Source of the DNA: Rhizophagus irregularis
Lineage: Eukaryota > Glomeromycota > Glomeromycetes > Glomerales > Glomeraceae
DNA length: 64,000 nt
Direction of reading: 5' to 3'
Assembly (NCBI RefSeq): GCF_026210795.1
Contig: NC_089448.1
Location: 806,001-870,000, forward strand
Shown: positions 33,414 through 47,500 of the stretch, one piece after another
Layout of the letters: each line of letters starts with the position of its first letter
Position numbering within the stretch: position 1 is the stretch's first letter
Program-made: the position numbers and the translations under genes
The notes under the pieces: generated by a model
What the model was told of the DNA's origin: nothing
What the model saw: only the letters and a program-made list of their open reading frames with translations
Database searches by the model: none

Positions 33414-33885
33414 TTCGTGCGATGTTTAACATGGGGAATAAAAAAATAAATTCTCCCCATTTCGTGCGATGATTAACATGGGGAATAAAAAAATAAATTC
33501 TCCCCAATTCGAATAACAACTAAGTTGGGGAATAAAAAAATAAATTCTCCCCCATTAAGTTGGGGAATAAAAAAATAATTTCTCCCCAGCTGAATTGGGG
33601 AAAAAAAAATTTCTGCGCCCTGATATAACAAATGGAAATCATAAAGTATTATCTTACAGATAATACATAAGCAATTCTTTAGAATAATATGGGCGCAGAA
33701 ATTTTTTTTTCCCCAATTCAGCTGGGGAGAAATTATTTTTTTATTCCCCAACTTAATGGGGGAGAATTTATTTTTTTATTCCCCATGTTAATCATCGCAC
33801 GAAATGGGGAGAATTTATTTTTTTATTCCCCATGTTAAACATCGCACGAAATGGGGAGGAAAAAAAACATATTTCCCCAAGTTGG
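33379..33885. repeat. Long foldback (inverted repeat) built of small hairpin units
   Basis: The left arm (33379-33620, 242 bp) and right arm (33691-33885, 195 bp) are reverse complements along essentially their whole length, ending in TTCTGCGCCC / GGGCGCAGAA. The left arm carries one extra unit of about 47 bp. Each arm is itself a row of units of the type TGGGGAATAAAAAAATAAAT followed by TCTCCCC, so every unit is a small hairpin (GGGGA...TCCCC). The 70-bp loop (33621-33690) holds another perfect hairpin, GTATTATC-TTACA-GATAATAC. No coding capacity is needed. It lies exactly where AT-rich DNA gives way to the repeat mosaic. Confidence 0.9.
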
Positions 33886-36800
33886 AGAAGCAGATAACAA
33901 TAAGTGACGTGCTCAGACGACCCGTTTTCCCATGTAGACAGTGCCCTCTGGGCACATGCAGCACAGCTGTCTACAGTATTCTCCCGCAGTCGCTCACGTT
34001 ATTCTTCTGCAGTCGCACACGTTGTTCCTCCCGCTGTCCACTTATTATGCTAACATATTATATGAAAGTCCCCTCTGAGGGGAGTTTCATTTTGGTGGGA
34101 CACTTCTATTCTACTGTGTTACCTTTGCTCACATTATTTCTCCCGCAGTCGTCTATGTTATTCTTCCTGTTGTCCACTAAAAAATTTCAACGACCCGAAG
34201 TCACCCAAAGTCACGTGATTTCAGTGACCACAGGTCGCCCAAATTTCTTGGCAAAATGGGGAGTTTCATTTTGGTGGGACGCCACTTAATCTGTACTGCA
34301 ACCGTCTACGTTATTCCCTCCCTGTTGTCCACTCCTAATCATTTCCGCAGTAACTCCCGCAGTAGCTCTCGCAGTCGCTCACGTCATTCCTCCCGTTATC
34401 CACTAATAATCTATTCCGCAGCTGTCTACGTTTTCCTCCGCAGAATGTCTATCTACGTCCTGTATACGTCATGGTCACATGATACTCTATACATTTGTTC
34501 AGAGTGTCACATGAATGCTGTTGTCCACTAATCATCTGTTCTGCAATTACGCCTACGTTATTCCTCTGCAGTCGTTCATATTATTGTTCACTAATAATCA
34601 ATTCTGCAGTAGATACATCATTCCTCCTATATTCTGCAATGCAGTCACTCATATTATTCTTCTGCAGGAGCTCACGTTATATGAATGTCCCCTCTGAGGG
34701 GAGTTTCATTTTGGCATATGCCCGGTCAAAATTACAGAACGGACTGGGCTATGCCTACGAAGTGAACTGTAAAATTTCAACGACCAGAAGTCGCTTAAAG
34801 TCACGTGATTTTCCTGATCTGAGGTCAGCGAAATTTTTATTACCGTTGTCCACTAATAATCTATTCTGCAGCCGTCTACGTTATTCCTCCGCAGGAGCTA
34901 ATTATAGGAGTGCCTACGCTATCACTCCCTACGGGAGATCATTCTACTGTGTGTTACCTTCGCTCACGTTATTCCCTCCGCTGTGGACAACGGTAACGAT
35001 TGTTATAGTACATATTAATTGATAATGCCGTTACATGATTCGGATTTTCACATCCCTTGAAGAGGCGGTAACGATGACCACGTATCTTCTCTGTAGTCAC
35101 ATACAGCATAATGTCAGTGACAGTTATCCGATAATGTTTTTCACACAAATTGTATTTTTTGTAACGATGTATCATGAACTAAGAGGTACGTACTTAGCTT
35201 TTCAAAGAATAAATAACCAGTGCACTCATCGTTACCGGTAATATATTGATCGTTACCAACTAATTCACTCTATTGTGGAAGTATATGTAACGATTGAATA
35301 CTCTCCGCTATTGACCATTATAGTTACATAAAAATTACTTCATTGTTCTTATTTGTACTCCGCAATTGGCAATTATCGTTACATAAAGAACTACTTATTG
35401 GTAATTATCGGTAATTAGTTCTCTACTTCGCACTTGGTAATTATTGGGCAGAGCCCAGTTCCACTGGTATTATTGGTAACTATTGATAATTCTCATTACA
35501 CAAAAAATTCCTGAGGGCGCTGAAGGGACTTTATCGTTACAAAAAATTAGTGAATTACTTGTCTATGCAGATTTGAGCATTAGTGGACAACATGGATAAT
35601 TTTTTGTACATATGTTACGTAATACTAATAAATATTCGAGTGTATATGTACTACGTTAGCTTGATGACAGGTATATGCAGACAAGTAAATGTGGACGGGT
35701 GCCCTCCAGGCATTCTGCTTTGCAATGCGTTCCTAATGTAACTGCAGCTACATTTTTTGGGCGGAGCCTAAGCTATGCCTGTAATTACTTTTCAGGTCAA
35801 CCAATATATACACTCTTGTAGAAAATATAGTCATCGTTACAAAAATATGAATAGCTAGTCACGTGACTTTGGCGACTTCGGGTCGTTGAAATTTTTACAG
35901 TTCACTTCGTGGGCATAGCCCAGTCCGTTCTGTAATTTTGTGTTTCATATAATATGTAAGCATATGAAGGCGATTTGTTATTTTTGATCGTAAAACGCCT
36001 ATTTTATAACTACTTCCGTAGTCAGTTTCCTCATATTCTTCTCCGCCACTGTCTATGTTATTCCTCCTGTCGTCCATGTTTTTCCCCTGTTGTCGATAAC
36101 ACTCATATACATATACTGTTTTTGTTACAATACAGTATATAAATAACTTTGGTAACGTTTTCCGCATATATTTAGTTCAATGAAGCGTATATTGGTTGGT
36201 AACCATGATTATAGTTACCATTTTTGTATAGGCAATGCCACTGCGAAGCAATGTGTTTCTAATGTAACGATGTTCATGTATGTTTAGTTCAACGGGATAA
36301 CAAATATTTATATATTGTGGATATGTATATGACCATATGCCTGCGACCGTTCCACTGGGCGAAGTCTACGCTCATGTGGATGGAATATACTCTAATCGTT
36401 ACTAACTAATTTGTATTGATGGTAACGGAATTTATGTACTTATCATTACCATGAGCACACCCTTTGGGTGGACCTACTCTTGCCGCTCAGTTCCTAGGTC
36501 TACTAATTTCCTACTCCGCCCACAGACATCGATTATGTACTTCATCGTTACAAGAAATTTCACTTTGTGGGCAAAGCCCAGTCTCGTGTCTCGTGAAGAT
36601 TACTTCGCATACAACAACAATTATATACGTTATGTGGACATCGTTAACAACAATAGGCAACTGTTATCTACAGCCGGATTGGCTAATAATTACTTCCTAA
36701 TGTCACCTTCGCCCACGTCATTCCTGGACATCGTTACCACATTCAATTAATGAAACATGGGCTGACATCGTTACTGCAGGATTGAGTGTTAGTGGGCAAC

Positions 36801-39800
36801 AGGAATAACCTAGTCTACTGCATTAGGAACACATTGCTTCGCAATGCTATGAGTGTGGGCTTCGCCCATTCCACTGGTAACCATGTTCGCATTACAATGT
36901 CCAGTATTTTCCATAGTGTATCTCAGTTGAATATAACTATTACGTATTTTGTAATGATGTCAACCCATGTTTCAGTAAGTAATTCTGGTAACGATGAGTG
37001 CACATCGACTGAATTGCCTGGAGGAGTTCCACTGTTCCTAATGTAATATCTACTGTTACCAGTAATATAATAATCGTTACCAACTAATACACTCTATTGT
37101 AGAAGTATATGTAACTATTACTTCGCAATGTGTAGTGTCACGTGAATGCCGTTATTCCCCCGTTGTCCACTTATTATGCTAACATAATATATGAAGTCTC
37201 CTCTGAGGGGAGTTTCATTTTGCTCTTCGAGCAGTCTTTGACTGACCTGTGTTGCCTACGTTATCTCTCCCGAAGGGAGATGCTTTCCACGTCTATGTTA
37301 TTCTTCTGCAGTCGCTCAAAGTCACGTGATTTCCGAGATGGCCCGTCTCAGAAATTAGAGAACGGTATGATTTGTAAAAATTTCAACGACCAGTAGTCGC
37401 TCAAAGTCACGTGAAAATAAACAATGTGATACTTTGCTTCATGTGATACTATTTATGTGACACTATTCATGTAACACTATTCATGTGACACTATTCATGT
37501 GACACACTGAACAAATGTACAGAGTATCATGTGCCCCCTTTGGTGGTCTCGACTGACCATGACGTAGCATTTACTCATGTGAATAACGGTAAGTGACTGC
37601 GGCAGAATAACGTGGGCGTGATTGCGGGACAGATTATTAGTGGACAACATCATTCATGTGACATCGATACCTGAGGGTCCTATATTATGTGCTTCTGATA
37701 GTATCCCGCCTGCGCCCACATTCACCCATGTTATTCCACTCATACTCTAAATTAGTGGTGACATGTGGGAGATAACATGGGCAATGGGTCGACTACGGGA
37801 TTGATTATTAGTGGACTACGGAATCCCACTGGGATATGCCGCAGCCTTCTACATTATTCTCCTCTTCGGAAGAGGCAATCAATGTAATAATATACAAAAT
37901 ATCTGCTATAGATGTTGGAACAGGGCAATGCGCAGTAACGAGGCTCCGAGTGTCTCATGAATAAATTCTACTCACGTTGCTAGTTTTCACATGACTATAT
38001 TGTGCATCACTACAGTGTAATGATGTCACGTAATTTTCTACAGTACGGTGGTGATCAGTCAGAGACTGCTCAAAGAGCAAAATTATTTGGAATGACGAAT
38101 GACCATATTAGACAATTTTTTATGCATTTTTTACGTATTTCGCCTCTTCCATTTTCTGACTGTCTTGCCCTAGATTCCATCTAGAACTGGAATGACTAGG
38201 GCTTCGTCCTAGAAAGAATGTACACGTTCATTGGTTATAGATTTTTTACTATACACAAACAGTATCAATTACGTAGGTGAATAATAGACAAATGTATGCA
38301 GAAAAATCTCTATGATTTTTCGAGGAACGAGGAAAATTATAGAGGAGGAGGTTCTAGGAACCTAGGTTCATAGGCTCAAAGGTCTTAGGAAATGCCTGGA
38401 GGGCATTACTTCGTAATGTGTTCCTAATGGCTCTGCCCAAAAAATTATGTTCACCACTGTATGTGTCTGTTGGACACAACTTTCGCATTTTTTGTAACAA
38501 TATCAACTCATGCTTCTGTAAGTGAATGTGGTCACCTGCGAGAGACTGCAGTGGGTAACCATTAACCCAGATAATAGAACTACGGGAGATGATTTATGTT
38601 TGGGTTATGCATTGGATTTATACTTTCTCCTGTTACACTGTAGCGAAAATTGGGATAACACTTCTGCTAAATTCATTAATCGTTACAAAACATATATTCT
38701 GCATCGTAACTTGACACATACTGTAATGAACAAATTAAGTATGAATATCATTACAAAAAAATGACAGGGAATAACATTAGGAACACATTGCTTTGCAATG
38801 CCATGAGCGCACCCTGCGGGTGGTTCTACTAGTTGAGCGATAAGACGCTCATGCAGAAGGAATAACATAAACGACTGCGTCTTAGAATATGAGTGGACAA
38901 CGGGAGGAATAACATTAGGAACAGTGGAACTCCTCCAGGCATTTCCTACAGGCTGAATCTCAATACTGGCAAAGTTTTCAGCGACAGGGAGTTATTAAAG
39001 CCAGTCGAAGACTGCTCACAGAGCACATGATTTCCCTGTATAATTTTTCGCTTTGCTCCTCCATTATTTTCCTCGTTCCTCGAAAAATCACTTCCTTTGG
39101 AAGGTCCATTACATGGACTGGAGATTAATTGGTATACAATTGGTCTATTAATCCTCTACAGTAAGAAATTTGCGTACGAAGTAATGTGTTCCAGAGGACG
39201 TTCTAGGAACCTAGGTTCATAGGCTCGAAGAGCAAAACCATACAGATTTATTTGGTTAACATAAATTGTGTTACAATATTCTACGTTATTGTCTGGTAAA
39301 GGATGGAAGCAATTCTCTAAGAACGTAGTTCTTGTTCTTACCAGTTCTATGACGTCTTGCCGCTCAACCACGCTCTGTGTTCATTTTTTACTATTTACTT
39401 ACCTTATCAATTACGTAAAAGACTAATAAAAGAAATGTGTACAAAAAATCTTCATATTTTTCGAGGAACGAGGGAAATTATGAAGGATGGAATCTAGGGA
39501 AATTACAGAACGGTATGATCTGTAAAAATTTCAACGACCCGAAGTCGCCAAAGTCACGTGATTTTCGACGAACATTGATCGCCCAAATTTCTTGGCAAAA
39601 TTTTTACAGTTCAGTCTCCCTGCAGCGCAGCTGTCTACAATATTCTCCCGCAGTCGCTCACGTTATTTTCTCATAGTCACGCACGTTGTTCCTCTCGCTG
39701 TCCACTTATTATGCTAACATACGGTGATAATTTATTTGGAATGGCGAATGTGTGAAAATGGCCAGGAATAATTACTAGTATCCCTTAGGTATCGACAGCA

Positions 39801-39873
39801 TTGATCATTAGTGGACAATGGACCCTATGGGCCACTTTACAAATCGTTGACTATTGAACTTTTCTGCTGTTAA
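33886..39873. repeat. Mosaic of short dispersed palindromic repeats, part 1
   Basis: No gene supported; the open frames here run through repeats. Recurrent pieces include GTCACGTGATTT next to TTTCAACGACC(A/C)GAAGTC, TTGTCCACTAATAATC, CGCTCACGTTATTCCTCC, GGTAACGATG, and small palindromes such as TCCCCTCTGAGGGGA (34069, 34688, 37197) and GAACCTAGGTTC. A unit of about 75 bp containing TTATTATGCTAACAT and ending in the CTGAGG palindrome recurs at 34021-34095 and 37148-37222. It appears without the palindrome at 39686-39720. Confidence 0.75.
39229..39340. repeat. Roughly 110-bp dispersed repeat (copies also at 43806-43915 and 51295-51372)
   Basis: A sequence starting CATACAGATTTA and containing GGTTAACATAAATTGTG, then GTTATTGTCTGGTAAA, recurs three times in the mosaic with few differences. 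The third copy is shorter. It is flanked by GAACCTAGGTTCATAGGCT (39200) and similar pieces, so larger composite blocks have been copied. Confidence 0.7.
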
Positions 39874-41529
39874 TTGACACACTACTCTCAAAACTCACAT
39901 TTGATGGAATCGTTGAAAGAGTTAAATTCCAGACTCTTAATCGAGATTACCGACCTTAGGAATGAGTATGCTAAGATCAAAGCTGAGAATACGAAGTTAA
40001 AACATGTCATAGAAGAAAAAGCTGAGCTCAGATCCAGATTCGAAGAACTGGAGAGAAGAAATAAAGTTGATACCGATAACCTTATCGCAGAGAATGCTGC
40101 TCTCAAAATCAGAGTTGCGAAATTAGAATAGCAGCCTGAGCGTCTTGTTCTAGAAACCTATGTTTCTACTTCGTACCCTCTGGGTAGAACTTCCTCTAAA
40201 GGTCTTAGTAAATGTGTTCCTAATGCTGCTCAACCACGCTCATTACATAAGGAGGTTATAGGAACCCAAGTTCCTAGGTCCACTCAAACCCAAGAGTTCA
40301 TTCCAACACATTCCGAAGAGAAAATGCCTCAAGAGCTCAACATGGTCATTCAACCATGCAATAGATCGCACAAGAAAAAAGGGATGGATGAACTCAAACA
40401 CGAATTATTCAAACCCTTTTCAGAACCAGAGTCATCTTCGATAAACCATAATAATGTGACTGAAGTTTCCGAGACGGCCTGTCCCGGAAAAGTTACCTAT
40501 GACAGCATTGATGAAGCCTCACAGCATTTAGCCCAATTATGTGATAAAGCTATCGATGCTGAAGAAAGAGCGAATCGAGCTAATCAGGAAGAAATTTTAT
40601 GTTGGTGCCTTTACTGGAAGGATTTCAGAGTTCAGCTTGACGAGATTATCAGTAAAGATAAGTTTGGTGAAAAGAAGGCAAGGAGCTTACTATATGATTC
40701 CATTACAAAACAACTTAACTTGCTTCGCAAACAAAGATCCCAAGAATTAGGATTGCAACTCCGATACATATCACGGGATAGCTTGCGTAAGAAGACTCAG
40801 AGAGCTGAAAAAATCTATAGATTGTTCGGAAAAGTGGGTATGGATAAAATCAAGTATATTAAATCATATAGTGCAAATTCTATTTCCGAGCTTACTAATG
40901 AACAAATTCAAGAGGTTATAGATTATGGAATAACTTTAGAAAAGTTACCTCTGGTAACAAATGATCATGCGACCGAAATTTCTGAGACGGCCCGTCCCGG
41001 AAAATCCTTGTCTGAAAATATGACCTCAGAAAACTTCGATGGTGTTCAGAACAACGTATATTCGAAAAACGGGGTGAATATCTCAGCCACACCAAATGAC
41101 CTGTTTCTCATCAAAAACGAATCAGAAAAGATAGATCACGTGACCGAAATTTCTGAGACAGCCCGTCCCGGAAAACCCTTGCCAGAAAATATTGCCTCAA
41201 AAATCTTCGATAGTGTTCAGAACAATACATCTCCGAAAAATGAGGTAAATGTCTCAGCCACGCCAAATGACCTGCTTCTCATCAAAAATGAATCGGACAT
41301 AGACGCAGATGATAGTCGGTGTTCAGACCCTCATACCTTGAGGGATATTCCAGCGTTCACGAGCATACCCGTGACAATGAGAGAATCTAACCGATGGAAG
41401 GGTGACACACTCAGTAGTGATAGTAGTTCGGATAGTTCCTCAGAAACTGAAACAGAAAGTTGTACAGATTCTGAATCTGAATACAACGACTATGACGCAG
41501 CAGAATTTTACATAAAATCATTTATGTAG
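39874..41529 (+). pseudogene. Coiled-coil protein of a Rhizophagus-type family, with an in-frame amber stop and captured palindromes
   Basis: One reading frame runs from ATG 39874 to the stop at 41529, broken only by TAG at 40129-40131; after it a second ATG lies at 40324. Codons 1-85 are a leucine-rich coiled coil (ELNSRLLIEITDLRNEYAKI...LIAENAALKIRVAKLE). The 64 codons after the stop (40132-40323) are made of the same dispersed repeats seen in nearby noncoding DNA. The 401-codon remainder holds a conserved-looking core (NQEEILCWCLYWKDF, then DKIKYIKSYSANSISELTNE) that I associate from memory with an expanded uncharacterised Rhizophagus family. It then has two tandem repeats containing ISETARPGK and SATPNDL, and a Ser/Asp/Glu tail. 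It may be a truncated gene starting at 40324, or a read-through gene. The function is unknown. Confidence 0.6.
40455..41281 (+). repeat. Three in-frame copies of a mobile palindrome inside the coding sequence
   Basis: Copies lie at about 40462-40491, 40977-41005 and 41147-41175. Each has the form TTTC(C/T)GAGAC.GCC(C/T)GTCCCGGAAA, a near-perfect palindrome, and encodes SETA(C/R)PGK. The same sequence occurs in noncoding mosaic DNA at 37329-37356, 45412-45439 and in variant form at 59736-59764. The last two coding copies are part of a larger tandem duplication of the surrounding roughly 60 codons. Confidence 0.8.
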
Positions 41530-44500
41530 GTTCGTAATTACACTAGGTAAAACGCATATGTGGCAAATTAGTATTTTACTAGAGTGTGTACCACGCTACT
41601 AGACAACCTGGGATAATTTTTTTGTACATATGTTACGTAATACTAATAAATATTCGAGTGTGTACTATGTTAGCGTCTACGTTATTCCTCCTGTCGTCCG
41701 CTCATATTGTGCGAAGAGTCCCGTGACTTTGACTAGTCCGTAGGACCTTCAAAGAAGTGAAATCGATTACTAGTGGACAACATGGGAGAAAACGTGGACA
41801 ATATGAGTAGATGCTGCGTAGAATATTAGCGGTCGACTGCGGAGTAGATAATTGGTGGACATTAAAACAGAGAATATAAGTCTGTTCATCGCTGCTGTCT
41901 GCATAGAAATGTAGTTTCTAGGGTTATTATTCAGTCGAAGAGCACAGTCTCCACTCAGGACAGGTATGTGTACGGGTACCCTCCAGGCAATGCCCACATG
42001 GGACCCACAGGTATCGATGTCACGTTTTCCCCCTTTTGTCGATAACACTCATATACATATACTGTTTTTCTTACAATACGGCAGTCGATCCAATAATTGC
42101 CAATTGTAAAATAGAGAACTAATTACCGATAATTACCAATAAGTAGATTTTTGTGTAATGATAATTGCCAATTGCGGAGGGGCAGGCACGTGATGTTTTT
42201 GGGTTACTACGGATATGAACCTAGGTTCCTAGGGCCTCCTATGTAAAGAGCATGGTTGAGCGACAAGATGGTCATGCGGAAGAATAGCACTTCTTCAAAG
42301 TTGTGAAATGGATCGATATTTTTCTCAACTTTAACTTGTGAAGCGTAAAACAGATTTCTTCACAATTCGAATATGCACTTCATTGGACCATGATATTAAC
42401 AAAAAGTAACATCGCTATCATCAATAAACTACATAAAAGATTATGTCGAAGAAAAATAAACGTGGTTGGTCAGCAAGACGACCAGAACAAGGCCCACGGT
42501 CATGGCATTGCGAAGTAATGTGTTCCTAATGTTATTCCTCCCGTAGTCCACTAATAATCCATTCCGCAACTGTCTACGTTATATACTGCTTGTTATCTAT
42601 ACCAATTACACATGCCTGCTGAATTCTTTACTAGTTATCCACGGTATGATAGTTACAATTTCCATTGATGATTGTTACACAACACTGGTAAGAGGATAAC
42701 AATCTTTACTAACAAAAAGTAACATCGTTACCAGCAATAAACTACATAGAAGATAACATAGGTATTATGGGATACAAGATATTAGCCCTAGGAACCCAGG
42801 TTCCTGGAACCTCCTATGTAATGAGCGTGGTTGAGCAGCAAGATGGTCAAACTACAGAGAAGAATGAGTAGACAGCGGCAAAGAACAGTTATTCCTCTGT
42901 TGGTAACGGTGGTATTTTTCTACAGTATATGTCGGTTGAACATACGTATATTTTTGTAACGATGAAGTAAAATAGCCTCAGCGAAATTTTTTCAGTTCAG
43001 TCCGTTACTAATAATCATTTCCGCAGCTAGTCTACGTCATTCCTCCGCAGAATGCCCGGAGGGCACTATCTACGTATCCTATCTACGTCATGGTCACATG
43101 ATACTCTGCGCATTTGTTCAGAGTGTCACATGAATAAATTCTACCATTGTAGAAAAAATATAGACATGGCTATTCGTGCATATAATAATGAAAGAGATGA
43201 TTCCCAAGTAGACAGGGCCCTCCGGGCATTCTGCGGCACAGTCATTCACATTATTTTTTCGCAGTCATCCACGTTATTTGTTCACGTATTTTTCTATTGG
43301 TTAACCCAGCAATCTAACGATTGTTATAAGGCCTGGTTGATAGCAATAATACATAATCTTGGTTGCTATTTCTAATGTAGTCGATTCCCTATATTCCATT
43401 ACTGAGTAGCTTTCTTCCCTTAGCTTTGTTCAACTAACATATGCTGTAGAAAATACGTGAACATCGTTACATTGTAATATTATTAATATGGCATAGCCTA
43501 GTAGGATACCGTAGTCCACTAATAATCAATCGCAGCTGTCCAGTATCTCCCCTGTGAAATAAATGGTCATACAATTCAGTCGGAGATAGCCCAAGGGCAC
43601 ATATTCGAATTGTGAAAAGAATATTGATCCACTTTACAAGTTAAAGGTGTGGGTGTGAAAAAAATGGTCATACAATTCACAACTTCGGATAAGCAGACAA
43701 CAATACGTGGCGGGCTCAGACTTCACACGACCACATGGGCACGTCTACGTTATTCTTCTGCAGTCGCTCAAAGTCACGTGATTTCCCTGTATAATTTTTC
43801 GCTTTGCTCAAAATCATACAGATTTACTTAGTTAACATAAATTGTGTTACAATGTTCTACGTTATTGTCTGGTAAACGATGGAAACAATCCTCTAAGAAC
43901 GTAGTTCTTAGTCTTACCAGTTCTAGATGGAATCTAGGGAAATTACAGAACGGTATGATCTGTAAAAATTTCAACGACCAGATGTTGCCAAAGTCATGTG
44001 ATTTTTCTGTATAATTTTTTTGTACATTGTTTCGTAATACAGGAGCTCACGCTACCCCCCTGTTGTCCACTTATGCTTTAGCACCTGGTCAATATAGAGT
44101 GACGAGTAGACAACAGCGAAGAATCATCTGCTACATGGACATCGTTATCTAAGATTTATACATTCACTGTTAATGAGCATCGTTACAAAATTCATACGTA
44201 CACCATTGTAGAAAAATACATCCCCATCCTTCTGTTAATACTCTCCTGCGGAGAGACTCATTTTTGACAGGGCCCCTGACGAAATTACAGAACGGACTGA
44301 ACTGTAAAAATTTGGTAACGATGAGGTTCCGCTGTTGCCTACGTTATCCTACGGAATTAGTATTCATTATACAAACATCACGTGACTTGGACGACACCTG
44401 GTCGTAATTTTTACAGTTCAGTCTATTTCCGCTTGTCCATTGCTGTCCCTTGCAGGTGACCACATTCACCCACAGAGACATGGTCGATATCGTTACAAAA

Positions 44501-47500
44501 AAACGCAATAGTTTTGTTCAACAGATACATACTGTAGAAAATTAGTCGGAGACTGCTCAAAGAGCAGCGAACATCGTTATACTGGATGCTGTTATCGGAG
44601 TATTGCAGGACTCACAAATTTGGAGGGGAGGATAACAATATGTAACGTACTAGTATTAACCAGTGTCACCATCTATCACGTTATTCTCCCTTGTCATCCA
44701 CTAATAATCATTTCCGCAGTCACTAATGTCATCACTGCCTATCATTATCACTAGTATCATGTGATTCTGAAGGATGATCACGGCTCCAAGAAGGAAGTGT
44801 AATGAAAACGCAGGCAAGTTGGGAGATGGCTGTCATGTCACGAAAAAGATTGCGTGGACTATGGCACCACCTATTAGGCATTGCCCAGTTCTGAAGGGAC
44901 CACCAAATGTGCAAAGTAAATTTTCTTCTCTGTGTTGACCACTATCACTATACGATATTATACTCTATTGCAGAAACCAAGTAAACATCATTACAAAAAT
45001 ATGTAATAGCTAGTCACAGGACTTTGAGCTGAGCGTCTTGCCCACCCCATAAACCCAAATGTTTTACTTCTTTGAAGGTCCTACGGAGTAATTCGAGAGG
45101 TTATAGGAGATCCGCTCCTATGGGTACTACGTAGTTTCCATCCTTTACGCTTTTAGCGCCCTTCAGGTAATTTCATGGATTAGAAACACAAAATACTTAT
45201 TGGTAATTATCAGTATCTGCTTCGCAATTTGTAATTATTAGTATTATCGTTATACAAATATATGCTTCATTGTTGCAAGAAACTCTACTTCATCGTTACA
45301 AGAAATTTCAGTCAAGTGTCACGTGATTTATTTTTTTTCCCAATCTAATCTGTCTACGTTCTTCTCCCACAGTCGCTCACGTTATTCTTCTGCAGTCGCT
45401 CAAAGTTACGTGATTTCTGAGACAGCCCATCCCGGAAATTACAGAACGGTATGATCTGTAAAAATTTCAACGACCAGAAGTCATCAAAGTCACGTGATTT
45501 CTCTGACCTGTGTTGCCTACGCTGAAGGGAGATCATTCCACTGTGTGTTACCTTCACCCACGTTATTCCCCTGTTGTCCACATTCTTCTCCCGCAGTCGT
45601 CTACATTATTCTTCCTGTTGTCCACTAAAAAAACACGTGAGCTTGACCATTTGTCACGCCGATTACTTTTGCCAAAAATAAATACAAAGGTTCAGGACTT
45701 TGCCCATAATACATAACGAATTTTCTATACTAAGACTGACCTACACTATTTCTGTATCAGAAACGTTATTCCCTTTATGGTAATTGTCGGTTTCTACTTC
45801 GCAATTGGTAATTATTGGGCGGAGCCCAGTTCCGCTGGTATTATCATTACACAAAAATATGCTTCATCATTACAAGAAATTCTACTTTGTCGTTACAAGA
45901 AACTCTACTCCATCGTTACAAGAAATTTCAGTCACGTGACGCTGATTTATTTTTTTTCAATCTGTCTACGTTCTTCTCCCACAGTCGCTCATGTTATTTC
46001 CCTGTTGTCCACTAGTAATCATTTCCACATGAGCTCTTGCCCTACTTTCTTGGTACTACGTAGAAATGTAACGGTATTCATTTTGTTTATTACAGTATGC
46101 GTCATATTACGATGCAGTATCTTTTTTTGTAACGATTAATGAATTTAGTAGTGGTGTTATCATGATTTTCACTACAGTATGACACTGTTATTTATCTACA
46201 GTAACCCGGGTCAACTTATACGTACACCATTGTAGAAAATACATGAACAACGTTGCCTGTTCGGTAATAATAGTACACAGGACATATTCGTTATACGCAG
46301 TATATTTTGTTACATGCATATATTTGTTGGAAATGATGTAGCTATGTTAGGAAAAACTCTTAGAAATGATATCATATACTGCATTGTACCCTCCCTTCGG
46401 GAGATGGCTGACATGATATGGGGAAGATAGCATGAACATCATGACATGGCATTGGAGCTCACGTTATTCTCCTAAGACACATGATTTCTGACCCATGTTG
46501 CCTACACTATCCCTCCCTACGGGAGATCATTTACCTTCGCTCACATTATTCCCCTGTTGTCCACTAACAATGACCACATATATTTTTCTACAACGGATAT
46601 CTACTGTAGAGGCACAGTAGCAATAGTTACTTAATTGATTCGCAATACCCTTGTAGTACTTCGTAGTACTCATTTGTTCGTTATTGCAAAATTTTGTAAT
46701 GATAATCACTTCGTGGGCATAGCCCAGAATTTCCATTGATGATTGTTACACAATACTGGTAAGATAACAATCGCTACCAACAAAAGAAACATCGTTACCA
46801 GCAATAAACTACATAGAAGATAACATAGGCATTATAGGATTACAACTTTTTGTGTAATGATAATTATCAATAGCGGAGAGTACACAATCGTTACATATAC
46901 TTCTACATTAGAGTGTATTAGTTGTCTACTTCGCAATTATTAGTATTATTGGTAATATCGGTAAAAATTGGTAACGAACAATTATCTACGTAATTGATAA
47001 TGTTTGTGCCCCTTTGGGCAGTACCCATAGACATCAACTGCAGTTATTGACGGTGGATATTAATAGGTAGAAGTGAACATGGAGAAGAACATAGTCTTTG
47101 ATAATTATCATTTCACAAAAAATATACTTTATCGTTATTATTAGTACTCTGCAATAGGCAATTATTGATAATTATCATTACATAAAACAGATATTCCCCA
47201 TGTTGCTCACGTGAGCGTGATGATGTAGCTGCGTTAGTATGAACTGACCGTGGGTTTCGTTTCACCCAGCCAAGGGCTCTTGCCACTCAGTCTACTGTGG
47301 AATGGACTACGTTTCTAAAGAAAAATGGACACATTGACTGATAAGTCAAAAACAGTATAATTTTTTTGTTGTTCATCATTCACAGTAAATGGCATTCTTA
47401 TGTGAATAGGAAGTTCTACCCAGAGGGTACTACGTAGAGGGCATTGCAAATCAATATGTAACTATTGTCACTGTATCTCTGCAGTAGATATCCTCATTGT

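Noticed and set aside
34495-35022. Open frames of 90-175 codons in the repeat mosaic (also 33804-34289, 36451-36750, 43052-43375, 45777-46139)
   Set aside because: They run through noncoding repeats that occur elsewhere in all frames and on both strands, and they have no protein motif.
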